This document shows, in pieces, positions 43,438 through 52,545 of a stretch of DNA of 64,000 nucleotides (positions are counted from its first letter, which is position 1; the number at the start of each line of letters is the position of its first letter). Below the pieces are notes generated by a model. The model did not search any database and was not told the DNA's origin. It was given only the letters and a program-made list of their open reading frames with translations. Source of the DNA: Marinobacterium halophilum (GTDB lineage: Bacteria; Pseudomonadota; Gammaproteobacteria; Pseudomonadales; Balneatricaceae); contig NZ_PYGI01000021.1 of NCBI RefSeq assembly GCF_003014615.1, positions 1-64,000 on the forward strand, given 5' to 3'. A program made the position numbers and the translations under genes.

Positions 43438-44661
43438 TCAATGCGCAATTACAATATCGTCCTGTTGAATGTTCAATGTTTCGCTGTCGACGTCGAGGGT
43501 GCCGCTGGCCAAGTTGGGCTGAGTGCGGGTGATGGTCAGGCTGTGCTCGGTATTGACCAGTTCATATTCAGGGCGCATCTGGCTGTCGTAGTGGGTCAGA
43601 CGGCGGTACACGCTCAGTCGATCACCGGGCTTGAGACCGTCAATGCTGCCGGCACTGATCCAGACCTCCTTGTTGCGGGTGCGGGTGATGCGTGCAGTAA
43701 AAGGTTCGCAGGTCAGCTGCAGCTGGATATCATTGCTGATCGCGCGGATCACGCTACGCAGTTCCTGACCGAACGGCTGTTGCCAGAATGCGGGGGTACC
43801 GAAACCGACTTTGGCATGCGCATCGGCATTCCAGTCAGCATTCATGTGATAACGCTGCTGGTGCTGCAGGGTGCCGGTGAGTGCGTCGTGGATGAACAGG
43901 TCGAGTACAAAGTCGCGTTTATGGTAGCGGTCGACGACATCGGCCTGACGGTAGAGGTCGACCAATATGTTGGGGTCGCGGGGGCCAATGGCCTGGTGAG
44001 GTGCCAGGCTGCGGATGACGCCGCTGACCAGATACTGCACCTGGTGCTGTTCACTGCTGTGCAGCAGGGTGGTCAGGGTGCCTTCGGGTAACATGCGCAC
44101 CGGTGCCGTACCGGGATTGCCGATGATGTTGAGGCTGCCGGCATCAAGGGCGTCGAAGGTGCTGCTCTGGCGCAGTTCGTAGGCCAGCAGAGTGGCCAGT
44201 CCTTGCTGAATCTCATGCAGGTAGCCGTTATTGGCTTCCTGTGGCTGTTCCAGCGGGAAGTGGGTCACCGCCAGTGATTTGCGGTAGGCCGTTTCGGGGT
44301 GGCTGTCCTTGCACCCTTGGGCGATGTCGACGTCGGCAATGATGGTGACACTGATCTGGCCGCGGCTGATCTGCTCGTCGATGATGCGGACATTGCTGAC
44401 TTTGCCCAGTGAGCGCAGACGCAGGGTGTCGATTTCCAGGATGCCATCGCGGGCCTGGCGCGTTGAGCTCAGCCATGAGGCGGCTTGTGACGATGCCTGT
44501 GCCATGGCACGCTGCAGCGCCTGTTGCCGTCCCAATCCCGGATCTTCAGCTGTATGGGGGGCTTGGCCGGTGGCTTCGATCGCCAGTGCGACAGCTCGCC
44601 CGGGCAACAGCAGCAGGGTGAATAGGGCAACGTGGAGCAGGGCGGTAGCGATGTGCTTCAT
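43438..44661 (-). CDS. flgT: Flagellar assembly protein FlgT
   Basis: About 407 residues from ATG 44661, which gives the signal peptide MKHIATALLHVALFTLLLLPGRAVA; the earlier ATG at 44691 does not. The N-terminal domain (EATGQAPHTAEDPGLGRQQALQRAMAQASSQAA) is FlgT-N, the middle domain resembles the curli/TolB-like FlgT-M fold, and the C-terminal SH3-like FlgT-C is ITRTRNKEVWISAGSIDGLKPGDRLSVYRR. FlgT forms the H ring outside the basal body in Vibrio-type flagella and helps recruit the stator ring proteins. Two cysteines in the mature protein may form a disulphide. FlgP and a LysM protein lie on the same strand upstream. Confidence 0.85.
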   Translation of the reverse strand: MKHIATALLHVALFTLLLLPGRAVALAIEATGQAPHTAEDPGLGRQQALQRAMAQASSQAASWLSSTRQARDGILEIDTLRLRSLGKVSNVRIIDEQISRGQISVTIIADVDIAQGCKDSHPETAYRKSLAVTHFPLEQPQEANNGYLHEIQQGLATLLAYELRQSSTFDALDAGSLNIIGNPGTAPVRMLPEGTLTTLLHSSEQHQVQYLVSGVIRSLAPHQAIGPRDPNILVDLYRQADVVDRYHKRDFVLDLFIHDALTGTLQHQQRYHMNADWNADAHAKVGFGTPAFWQQPFGQELRSVIRAISNDIQLQLTCEPFTARITRTRNKEVWISAGSIDGLKPGDRLSVYRRLTHYDSQMRPEYELVNTEHSLTITRTQPNLASGTLDVDSETLNIQQDDIVIAH

Positions 44662-44740
44662 AAAACCGGCATCCGAACAGAAGGTAGGCATTTCTGGATT
44701 GTAGCGGGGAAAAACACCATATTACAGGCTCGAAGGATGG

Positions 44741-46159
44741 ATGGGTCAATTGATGTCACGGCTATGCATATGTCTGCTGTTACTGCTGCTCGGGTGGCTG
44801 CCTGTCGGGTCTGTATTGGCTGCAGATCGGGATGAAGCATTGCGCCTGCAGATCAACCGATTGGCCGGTCAGGCATCAGCCGTTGAGCTGGGCCGTATCT
44901 GGCAAGCGTTGCAGCGTCTGTCGGCGGAACAACTGAGTGCGCAGGTGCGTGATCAGAACAATAACTACTTCGAGCAGGGATGGTTCGAACTGGCCAGCGA
45001 TTATCGTTTGGCGCTGCCGCCACAGCGATCGGCGCAGTTGGCCCACTGGCAGCAGCGCTGGTTCCACCATCCGGCGATGGCGCTGATATCGCGCCTGCAG
45101 CAGGTATCGACAGCCATGCCGGTGCCGGAACGAGTGGCACATCTGGGGGTGCTCCTGCCGTTGAGTGGGGCCTTCGCCGAGCAGGGACAACAGGTGCTGG
45201 CGGGCCTGCGTGCGGCGCTGGATTGGGACCGTCGACAGGGTTATGCCGTCCCCGAACTGCAAGTGTTTGACGCTGCTGACATCCAGACGACGCAGCCTTT
45301 TCTGCAGCAACTGGCTCGAGACCATCAGCTGGATATGCTGGTCGGGCCGATGCAACGCCGGCTCAGCCTGCAGCTGGACAGCCCGCAGCCGTTCCCGGTG
45401 TTGGCCTTGAACCGTGTCGGGGGTGGGCGTTTCAATGGTTATCAGCTTGATCTGGCTTCCGATCAGGAGCTGCGTCAGCTGGTGGCCCGGATGCAGCAGG
45501 CCGGGCAACGCCGTATTCTGCTGCTGGCACCGGCTGAGGAGGTCTGGGTCGAGCCATTGCTGGCCTGGGTCGAACAGTTGACGGCAGAGCAGGGCATTGT
45601 CATTGCCGGGCGGGTACGCTATCAGGGTACGCCAGAGCAGTTGAATCAACAGGTACAGCGTGTGCTGGGGGTGCAGGCCAGCAAGCGGCGGGCGGTACAG
45701 CTGGGCATGCTCCTGGGGGAAGAGCCGGTGCATGAGCCTCGGCGGCGGCAGGATGTGGATGCGGTGCTATTGATTGCGCGCCCGGGCGCGGCTCGCTTGC
45801 TCAAACCGATTTTGAACTTCCATCAGGCTTCAGCGTTGCCGGTCTACGCCAGCTCACACCTGTTCAGTGGCGATATCGATCCGCACAGGGATCGTGACCT
45901 GGAAGGGATTCTGTTCTGTGACATGCCCTGGCGGCTGCGGCAACGGCTACAACCGGATTCATCCAGTGGCTTTTTTGCCTTGGGCATGGATGCGGCTTCA
46001 ATATATCGCGCCTTGCCACAGATGCAGTCTGCCGTCTCGGGCTATTTCGAGGGCGAAACGGGCAACCTGCGTCTTGATGTCGGTGGTCGGCTGCAGCGTA
46101 CCTTGCCCTGTGCGCGCTTCCGACAGGGGGTTCCTGTACTGGTCGAGGCTGTTGAGTGA
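44741..46159 (+). CDS. LppC/LpoA-like periplasmic protein within the flagellar cluster
   Basis: 472 residues. A signal peptide (CICLLLLLLGWLPVGSVLA-AD) has no lipobox at the cleavage point, unlike true LpoA lipoproteins. After a helical, TPR-like N-terminal part (about 28-125), the C-terminal domain reads HLGVLLPLSGAFAEQGQQVLAGLRAALDW, LDMLVGPMQRR, VLALNRV and LPVYASSHLFSGD, i.e. the LppC type I periplasmic-binding fold. LpoA activates penicillin-binding protein 1A. Here the usual LpoA neighbours (rsmI, yraN) are absent. The gene is on the plus strand between minus-strand flgT and LysM genes, with 80 bases to the divergent flgT start. Confidence 0.8.
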   Translation: MGQLMSRLCICLLLLLLGWLPVGSVLAADRDEALRLQINRLAGQASAVELGRIWQALQRLSAEQLSAQVRDQNNNYFEQGWFELASDYRLALPPQRSAQLAHWQQRWFHHPAMALISRLQQVSTAMPVPERVAHLGVLLPLSGAFAEQGQQVLAGLRAALDWDRRQGYAVPELQVFDAADIQTTQPFLQQLARDHQLDMLVGPMQRRLSLQLDSPQPFPVLALNRVGGGRFNGYQLDLASDQELRQLVARMQQAGQRRILLLAPAEEVWVEPLLAWVEQLTAEQGIVIAGRVRYQGTPEQLNQQVQRVLGVQASKRRAVQLGMLLGEEPVHEPRRRQDVDAVLLIARPGAARLLKPILNFHQASALPVYASSHLFSGDIDPHRDRDLEGILFCDMPWRLRQRLQPDSSSGFFALGMDAASIYRALPQMQSAVSGYFEGETGNLRLDVGGRLQRTLPCARFRQGVPVLVEAVE

Positions 46160-46162
46160 AGA

Positions 46163-47128
46163 TCAGCGGACGCGGTCACCCACGGCAGGGACGCGCTGCG
46201 CACTCAGCACCAGTGCCAGGCTGGCGTCCCGACTGGTGTCGATGATTATGACCCGTGCTGCGTTAATGGCGGTCAGTTCGAGGATCTGCCCCGTGTCATT
46301 CTCGATCGGATTGCGCTTGAATACGTTGAGCAGGTGGCCCGGTTGCAAACCTGCCTGACTGCCTTGATCCAGGATCAATAGATACCCGCCGGGCTGTTCA
46401 TACAGTGCCTTGAGTATGCGCGTTTCGACTCCAGTTTGCGGATACTCGGGAGTCAGGCGTGCTGACCGGGTTGCCATCGGTAACAGCAGTACATCGCTCA
46501 GGTCCCCGCGTCGATTTTCGGTGATTTTCAACCGACCCTTATTGCCGTCGCGCATCACCAGTACGGCCTTGCCGACACGGGTGAGTTCAGTGAATGTCGC
46601 ACCAGCCGGTTCGGGACTGCGCAGAAACAGGCCATATGTCTGCCCGGTGGCAGCATGAACGTCGAGCTGATGTGCGTACAGGTACTGCCCGTCCGCTTCG
46701 TTGCGTTCGGCATGGATGCGAGGCAGTTGCGGCAGTTGACTGTTATCCAGCAGGCGATAGTCCGCATTCAGTGTGCCGATATGGCCGCTGCGAATCAGGT
46801 CCAGTGCCATCATTTTAGTGCCGTCAGGGGGCGTTGTACCTGTGGTGGCGGGCACGGGCGTTGCAGTGGTCATGCGCGCCGCCGCCGGCATTGTTGCTGT
46901 CGGCAGCTGCAGACGCATGCCTGCCTGTAGTTGTGTGGGGCGGCGGACCTGAGGGTTGAGGGACCAGATTTCACGCCAGCGGCTGGCATTGTTCAGCTGG
47001 CTGGCGGCAATGGAAGAGAAACTGTCGCCGCGCTTGACCACATAGATGGATTCTTGAGCGACTGCCGTCGAAATGGCCGCCAGGCTCAGCGCAAACACTA
47101 CAACAGTCCGATGAAATGACGACAGCAT
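46163..47128 (-). CDS. LysM-domain periplasmic protein in flagellar cluster
   Basis: 321 residues. Signal peptide 1-24 (AISTAVA-QE), then one LysM peptidoglycan-binding domain (IYVVKRGDSFSSIAASQLNNASRWREIWSLNPQ...LQAGMRLQLP, residues 28-76). A Thr/Ala-rich linker and a long beta-rich C-terminal region (about 110-320) with LLILDQGSQAGLQPGHLLNVFKR near 265 follow; the latter resembles the SH3-like ends of FlgT-type proteins. It lies 64 bases from flgP on the same strand. It probably anchors a flagellar ring component to peptidoglycan, but this is inference from neighbours. Confidence 0.8.
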   Translation of the reverse strand: MLSSFHRTVVVFALSLAAISTAVAQESIYVVKRGDSFSSIAASQLNNASRWREIWSLNPQVRRPTQLQAGMRLQLPTATMPAAARMTTATPVPATTGTTPPDGTKMMALDLIRSGHIGTLNADYRLLDNSQLPQLPRIHAERNEADGQYLYAHQLDVHAATGQTYGLFLRSPEPAGATFTELTRVGKAVLVMRDGNKGRLKITENRRGDLSDVLLLPMATRSARLTPEYPQTGVETRILKALYEQPGGYLLILDQGSQAGLQPGHLLNVFKRNPIENDTGQILELTAINAARVIIIDTSRDASLALVLSAQRVPAVGDRVR

Positions 47129-47192
47129 GCGGATTCCTTAAGGGTTCAAGCAGGGCGGACACCCGCATCGATTGTCGGGCGCCATGTCTGCA

Positions 47193-47783
47193 TTAATAGC
47201 GCGGTGCGTAACTGCCGTGGTCATGGTAGGCCGCGCCCGCAGGCAGATGACCACCGGAGGCATGCCAGCGACGTTCCTGTTCCAGCATTTGCTGCATCTG
47301 GCGACGGCTGATTTTCAGCGACATGGTAGTCACGGCCATGCCATCGTCTTCAAACTCCTGCCGGGTAATGGCAGCCCCCTGCACGAAGCTGTTGACGTAG
47401 GCACGCAAGCGGTCACGATTGGCGATGAAATCGTCCATGCGGGTATCGCCGACGATGTGCAGACCGGAAATCTGTTCGGCAATCTTGCGGTAAGCATCCA
47501 GTTCGGAGGAGCGCAGTGCCATCAGGCGGCGCTGGGCCAGGTTCTCGAAGGTGCTTTTGGGGGCTCCGTAACCGGTCACGGTAATCACTTGGATGTCGTC
47601 TACCGCTATATATGCCTGAGGTATCGGCTGGGGAGCGCGCTGCGGTGCGATGACCGGCTGTATAATCCGGGTTGTTTGATGTGCCGGATATGCCGGGACG
47701 CATGTGCTGCAGGTATAGTGTGCACAACCTGAAATGAGCAGTGACAGGCCTGCAATGGCAGAAAGCTTGAGGGGGTTGTTCAT
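47193..47783 (-). CDS. flgP: FlgP-like flagellar lipoprotein (LPP20 family)
   Basis: 196 residues from ATG 47783; the frame is open further upstream but only this start gives the lipoprotein signal LSAIAGLSLLISGC with lipobox LISGC. The domain (about 60-175) carries the LPP20 pattern VTGYGAPKSTFENLAQRRLMALRSSELDAYRKIAEQISG and LRAYVNSFVQGAAI. FlgP forms the outer-membrane-associated ring structure needed for motility in Vibrio and Campylobacter. FlgO is not seen nearby. It shares orientation with the LysM gene and flgT. Confidence 0.85.
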   Translation of the reverse strand: MNNPLKLSAIAGLSLLISGCAHYTCSTCVPAYPAHQTTRIIQPVIAPQRAPQPIPQAYIAVDDIQVITVTGYGAPKSTFENLAQRRLMALRSSELDAYRKIAEQISGLHIVGDTRMDDFIANRDRLRAYVNSFVQGAAITRQEFEDDGMAVTTMSLKISRRQMQQMLEQERRWHASGGHLPAGAAYHDHGSYAPRY

Positions 47784-47936
47784 GGCCACACGTTCCTTAT
47801 TGACGTCTGAAATGGCTGTGCCGAGACGGTTATAAAAGCCTGTATCGGTACGCAGCGGCGCTACTTTAGCAAAAAACACTGTCTGTATTGGAACGGCGAC
47901 ATGAAAAACCTGCTGCCGCTCCTCCATGGCGGGTGC

Positions 47937-50639
47937 TTAGTGTGGGTCGTGTACGTGCTGGTCGAGTTGCTCGCAGATGGATTGCTGCAGGCGTCGGCAC
48001 AGCTCCGGATCGCTGATCGGCTGGTTGTCGGGGTCGGTGATGAAGAAGAAATCCTCGACCCGTTCGCCGATACTGGAAATCTTGGCCTTGCGTACCGAAA
48101 TGCCGTATTCGACGAAGATGCGGCCGATGCGGGCCAGCAGTCCCGGCCGGTCCGGGGTAATGACTTCCAGAATGGTTTGCTGTGCCACCGGGTCGTTGCT
48201 CAGGGTAAGCCGGGTCGGAGTGGTGAACAGTTTGAACTGGCGCGGCACTCGGCGCTGAATGATGGCCGGGTAGTCCTCGGGGTCATCCAGTTCTTCGGTC
48301 AGATGGCGCTGGATGTGTGCCAGGTATTCAGGGTTTTCCGATAGCGGCTGGTTGTCTTCGGTCAGCACCGTATAGGTGTTCAGGGTGCGGCCGTGGTCGG
48401 TCAGAATGATGCGGGCGTCCTGAATATTCAGGTGCAGTTGGTCCATGGCGGCCACTGTGGCCGGGAACAGGGTGGGCAGATCTTCGCTGTAGATAAAGAT
48501 TTCGGTTGCCCCCTCGAACACGCGGTAGGAGGTTTTGCGGATCAGCACCAGTGGCAGGGGGTCGTCGCCATGTTCCAGTATGGCCTGGGTTTGCCAGGCG
48601 ATATTGTGGGCGTCTTCGCGCAGGAAATAGTCGTCGCCGAGCAGGCTCCAGTAATCGTGAATATCCTGTTCGCGCACGCCCTTGCGGGCCAGTAGCAGCA
48701 TGGCCTCGTGCTGGACCTGCTCGATGCGGTCTTCCTTGTTGATCGGGTTTTCCAGCCCGCGCCGCAGAGCGCGTTTGGTTTCCATGTACAGCTGGCGCAG
48801 GAGGGTGGCACGCCAGCTGTTCCACAGGGTGTTGTTGGTGGCGTTGATGTCGGCGACCGTGAGCACATACAGGTAATCGAGGTGTACCAGGTCGCGGACT
48901 TCCATGGCGAAGTCATGGATCACCTCCGGGTCGGAGATATCGCGGCGCTGAGCGGTCATCGACATTTTCAGATGATTGCGGACCAGCCAGGCAATCAGGT
49001 GAGTATCCCATTTACCCAAGTGGTGGCTGCGGCAAAATTCGATCACGTCTTCGGCACCGAGCTCCGAGTGGTCGCCACCGCGACCCTTGCCGATATCGTG
49101 ATAGAGACCGGCGATGTAGAGCAGTTCGATTTTCGGCAGCTGGTTGACGATGCGGTGGGCGATGGAAAACTGTTCGCGGTATTCGCCATGGCGAAACTGG
49201 CGCATCTTCTGAATCACTTTCAACGTGTGCGCGTCGACGGTGTAGATATGAAACAGGTCATGCTGCATCTGGCCGACAATACGGCCGAACTCGGGCAGGT
49301 AGCGGCCTAAAATGCCGTAGCGGTTCATTCGCTTGAGTTCGGTGGAGACGCCTTCGGGCGAGCGCAGCAGCTCCATGAATAGAGATGTGTTGCGGATATC
49401 GTTGCGGAACTCGTCATCGATCAGGTAGCGATGATCCCGCACCCGACGGATGGTTGCAGCACGTACGCCCTTGATTTCGGGGTGTTGTGCCATCAGCACG
49501 AACAGTTCCATGATGGCAAAGGGGTGGTGCTCGAATACCTTGTCGTACACGGTTTCAAGATAGTCGTTGCGGACCTGAAAACGGTTGTTGAGCGGCCGAA
49601 TGCTTTGTTCGTCATCGAGGCGCAGGATCGCTTCGTCGAAGTGCTGCAGCAGCATGTCATTGAACTCTGACATCGCCATGGCTACCCGGTAATACTTGCT
49701 CATGAACTGTTCGACTGCGAGAGCACCTTCCTGATCTTCATAGCCGAAGTAGGCGGCGAGCGTACGCTGATGGTCGAACAGCAGCCGGTCTTCGCGACGC
49801 TTGCACAGCATGTGCAGAGCGTAACGCACGGTCCAGAGGTAAAGCTCGCCCTTGTTCAGGGTGTCCAGTTCCGATTCGGTGACGAAACCGTGGTCGACCA
49901 GGTCGCGAATGTAGGTGGCGCCGAAATGACGCTTGGCCACCCAGCCGATGGTCTGGATGTCTCTCAACCCTCCGGGTGATGTCTTGAGGTTGGGTTCCAG
50001 ATTGTGTTCGGTGTTGTTGGTCTTTTCGTGGCGTTCTTTCTGTTCGGCCAACTTGCCCTTGAAGAACTCCTTGTCGGTCCAGGCACCTTCCGAGGTGACG
50101 CGTTCATACATCTCCTGCTGCAGGGCCGGTTCGCCGCAGATGGTACGCGACTCGATCAGGTTGGTAGCAATGGTGATATCGTTGCGGGACTCGTCATAGC
50201 ACTGGTCGATGGTGCGCACGCTGGAGCCGAGGTCGAGGCTGATATCCCAGAGCAGGGTCAGAAAGCCGCTGATGCTTTCCTGCCAGTCTTCCGGATCAAC
50301 CTGGTCGAACAGCAGCAGGATATCCACGTCTGAGAACGGGTGCAGTTCGCCGCGCCCGTAACCGCCAACCGCCACCAGGGCGGCCTGGTGCGCGGAGGGC
50401 CAGGTGAACTGCTCCCAGGCGATCTGCAGGATGCTGTCCAGCACCCAGGCGCGGCCATAGATCAGGCGTCGGATATCCTCACCTTCACGGAAAGCGTCAT
50501 CCATGCGTTTCTGGGCGTCGCGCAGGGATTTTTTGAGAACCGTCATGACCGGTTGTTCACCGATGCGCAGGTTGGCCTGAACCTGCTCGGGATCGAACAG
50601 TTCAGGTGCGGCTTCGAGCAGTTGCACAGTGCGTGGCAT
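47937..50639 (-). CDS. glnD: [Protein-PII] uridylyltransferase / uridylyl-removing enzyme
   Basis: 900 residues, normal for GlnD. The nucleotidyltransferase site is GGYGRGELHPFSDVDILLLFD (near residue 95-115). The PII-uridylyltransferase domain and an HD hydrolase domain follow (AGLYHDIGKGRGGDHSELG, near 510). Two C-terminal ACT domains (about 705-780 and 815-890: ITPDRPGLLARIGRIFVEYGISVRKAKI) bind glutamine. It uridylylates or deuridylylates PII according to nitrogen status. map follows upstream on the same strand (22 bases from its stop), giving the common map-glnD unit. Confidence 0.96.
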   Translation of the reverse strand: MPRTVQLLEAAPELFDPEQVQANLRIGEQPVMTVLKKSLRDAQKRMDDAFREGEDIRRLIYGRAWVLDSILQIAWEQFTWPSAHQAALVAVGGYGRGELHPFSDVDILLLFDQVDPEDWQESISGFLTLLWDISLDLGSSVRTIDQCYDESRNDITIATNLIESRTICGEPALQQEMYERVTSEGAWTDKEFFKGKLAEQKERHEKTNNTEHNLEPNLKTSPGGLRDIQTIGWVAKRHFGATYIRDLVDHGFVTESELDTLNKGELYLWTVRYALHMLCKRREDRLLFDHQRTLAAYFGYEDQEGALAVEQFMSKYYRVAMAMSEFNDMLLQHFDEAILRLDDEQSIRPLNNRFQVRNDYLETVYDKVFEHHPFAIMELFVLMAQHPEIKGVRAATIRRVRDHRYLIDDEFRNDIRNTSLFMELLRSPEGVSTELKRMNRYGILGRYLPEFGRIVGQMQHDLFHIYTVDAHTLKVIQKMRQFRHGEYREQFSIAHRIVNQLPKIELLYIAGLYHDIGKGRGGDHSELGAEDVIEFCRSHHLGKWDTHLIAWLVRNHLKMSMTAQRRDISDPEVIHDFAMEVRDLVHLDYLYVLTVADINATNNTLWNSWRATLLRQLYMETKRALRRGLENPINKEDRIEQVQHEAMLLLARKGVREQDIHDYWSLLGDDYFLREDAHNIAWQTQAILEHGDDPLPLVLIRKTSYRVFEGATEIFIYSEDLPTLFPATVAAMDQLHLNIQDARIILTDHGRTLNTYTVLTEDNQPLSENPEYLAHIQRHLTEELDDPEDYPAIIQRRVPRQFKLFTTPTRLTLSNDPVAQQTILEVITPDRPGLLARIGRIFVEYGISVRKAKISSIGERVEDFFFITDPDNQPISDPELCRRLQQSICEQLDQHVHDPH

Positions 50640-50661
50640 GCCGGTTCTCGCTGTCAGTGGT

Positions 50662-51435
50662 TCAGAGGGTCCGTTCGTCTGCGCGCAGGGTCAGAATTTC
50701 GTAACCATCGGCGGTCACGAGCACTTCGTGTTCCCACTGGGCAGACAGGCGGCGGTCGCTGGTTTCAACAGTCCAGCCATCACGCTTGTTCAATTTTACC
50801 TGGCGCTTGCCGGCGTTGATCATCGGCTCGATGGTGAAGATCATGCCTTCCTTAAGTTCCTCGCCGGTGCCGGCCTTGCCGTAGTGCAGAACCTGCGGAT
50901 CTTCGTGGAACTCGGCGCCGATGCCGTGGCCGCAGTACTCGCGGACAACGGAGTAATGATGGCTTTCAGCGTGCTGCTGAATGACCGCGCCGATATCGCC
51001 GAGGCGGGCGCCCGGGCGTACCTGCTCAATGCCTTTCATCATGCACTCGCGGGTGATTTCGCACAGGCGCTGGGCATGGGGGGCAACGTCGCCAACATAG
51101 AACATTTTGCTGGTATCACCATGATAGCCGTCCTTGATTACGGTGATGTCGATGTTGATGATGTCGCCGTTTTTCAGCTTTTTGTCATTGGGAATGCCGT
51201 GGCAGACCACCTGATTGACCGAAGTACAGATCGACTTCGGAAAACCGTGGTAGTTCAGCGGAGCCGGAACCGCGTGCTGTTCATTGACGATGTAATCATG
51301 GCAGATCTGGTTCAGTTCGTTGGTGGTGACCCCAGGCTTGACGTAAGGGCCGATCATGTCGAGCACATCAGCTGCCAGGCGGCCGGCAATGCGCATTTTT
51401 TCAATTTCTTCCGGGGTTTTGATTTTGATAGTCAT
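50662..51435 (-). CDS. map: Methionine aminopeptidase, type I
   Basis: 257 residues from ATG 51435 (MTIKIKTPEEIEKMRIAGRLAADVLDMIGPYVKPG); the frame is open 36 codons further upstream without family similarity. Metal ligands of the pita-bread fold are visible: Asp in GDIINIDITVIKDGYHGD, His in YCGHGIGAEFHEDPQVLHYG, Glu in GMIFTIEPMIN and in WEHEVLVT. It removes the initiator Met of nascent proteins. It is divergent from rpsB, the standard arrangement in gammaproteobacteria. Confidence 0.96.
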   Translation of the reverse strand: MTIKIKTPEEIEKMRIAGRLAADVLDMIGPYVKPGVTTNELNQICHDYIVNEQHAVPAPLNYHGFPKSICTSVNQVVCHGIPNDKKLKNGDIINIDITVIKDGYHGDTSKMFYVGDVAPHAQRLCEITRECMMKGIEQVRPGARLGDIGAVIQQHAESHHYSVVREYCGHGIGAEFHEDPQVLHYGKAGTGEELKEGMIFTIEPMINAGKRQVKLNKRDGWTVETSDRRLSAQWEHEVLVTADGYEILTLRADERTL

Positions 51436-51538
51436 TAAAGTCTCGGCTTCTCTGAACGGTATGAGTCGCACGCAGGCAGAGCGTGTATCGGCTAAATGCA
51501 TATTGTATCGAAAGCGGGCGCCTGGTGCCAAAGTGTGC

Positions 51539-51567
51539 TTCAAAAACGGCAGCTGCTATGGTATAAA
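51539..51567 (+). promoter_or_regulatory. Promoter of the rpsB-tsf operon
   Basis: TTCAAA (51539-51544) and TATAAA (51562-51567) are separated by 17 bases, 145 bases before the rpsB start. The -10 box is followed by a GC-rich discriminator (TCGCGC), typical of stringently controlled ribosomal promoters. Confidence 0.6.
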
Positions 51568-51574
51568 TCGCGCT

Positions 51575-51711
51575 CCCGAAAGAGGTGCTCAGGTGCCTTG
51601 AATTTACTTAACTAAAAAACACACACGTATCGTCACATACGTCCGGGGTGCCGCCATGCGGTTGGGCGATGGGATATGTGGAGGTTATAACCCGTTAGAG
51701 GACATACCACA
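51575..51711 (+). promoter_or_regulatory. Long rpsB leader, probable S2 autoregulatory element
   Basis: About 137 bases of non-coding leader between promoter and start codon, with a GC-rich structured core (GTCCGGGGTGCCGCC...GCGGTTGGGCG). In gammaproteobacteria the rpsB leader is bound by S2 to repress rpsB-tsf. Position and length fit; the specific fold was not verified. Confidence 0.45.
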
Positions 51712-52440
51712 ATGGCAAAAGTTTCTATGCGCGACCTGCTGAAAGCAGGTGTTCACTTCGGTCACCAGACTCGTTACTGGAACCCGAAAATGTCCAAATT
51801 CATTTTTGGCGCACGTAACAAAATCCATATCATCAACCTGGAACACACCCTGCCGGCACTGAACAACGCCCTGGATGTGGTTCAGAACATGGCCAGCAAC
51901 AAGAACAAGATCCTGTTCGTCGGCACCAAGCGTGCTGCGGCTAAAGTGATCAAAGAGGAAGCCACTCGCGCGGGCATGCCTTACGTTAACCACCGCTGGT
52001 TGGGTGGTATGCTGACCAACTACAAGACTATCCGTCAGTCCATCAGCCGTCTGCGTGAACTTGAGACTCAGTCTCAGGATGGCACCTTCGAGAAGCTGAC
52101 CAAGAAAGAAGCTCTGATGCGCACCCGCGAAATGGAAAAGCTGGAGCTGTCCATTGGTGGTATCAAGAAGATGGGCGGTCTGCCGGACGCGCTGTTCGTT
52201 ATCGATGTTGACCACGAGCGTATCGCTATCAACGAAGCCAACAAGCTGGGTATCCCGGTTATCGGCGTAGTTGATACCAACAGCAACCCGGATGGTATCG
52301 ACCATATCATCCCGGGTAACGACGATGCTCTGCGTGCCATCCAGATCTACGTTAAGTCCATCGCTGATGCTTGCACTGAAGGTGCATCTGCTGATGCTGG
52401 CGAATTCGTTGAAGTTGACGCTGAAGAAGCGGCTCAGTAA
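51712..52440 (+). CDS. rpsB: 30S ribosomal protein S2
   Basis: 242 residues with the S2 signatures [24 protein letters not shown] at the start and [37 protein letters not shown] in the middle, and an acidic C-terminal tail. It is needed for translation initiation and S1 binding. Codon usage is visibly more biased than in flanking accessory genes. First gene of the rpsB-tsf operon; an attenuator-like hairpin lies before tsf. Confidence 0.98.
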   Translation: MAKVSMRDLLKAGVHFGHQTRYWNPKMSKFIFGARNKIHIINLEHTLPALNNALDVVQNMASNKNKILFVGTKRAAAKVIKEEATRAGMPYVNHRWLGGMLTNYKTIRQSISRLRELETQSQDGTFEKLTKKEALMRTREMEKLELSIGGIKKMGGLPDALFVIDVDHERIAINEANKLGIPVIGVVDTNSNPDGIDHIIPGNDDALRAIQIYVKSIADACTEGASADAGEFVEVDAEEAAQ

Positions 52441-52480
52441 CTGTACTGACAACCGATACGCATAGTCTGTCTGGATGTGC

Positions 52481-52507
52481 AAAGGGGGGCCTGGCTCCCC
52501 TTTTTTG
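52481..52507 (+). terminator. Terminator/attenuator between rpsB and tsf
   Basis: AAAGGGG and TCCCCTTTTTT form a short GC stem with an A/T base and a T-run, in the 105-base rpsB-tsf gap. It would let part of the transcripts stop, raising the S2 to EF-Ts ratio, as in E. coli. Confidence 0.7.
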
Positions 52508-52545
52508 AATTTGAATTTAAGCGATTAAACAAAGAGGACCGCGAC

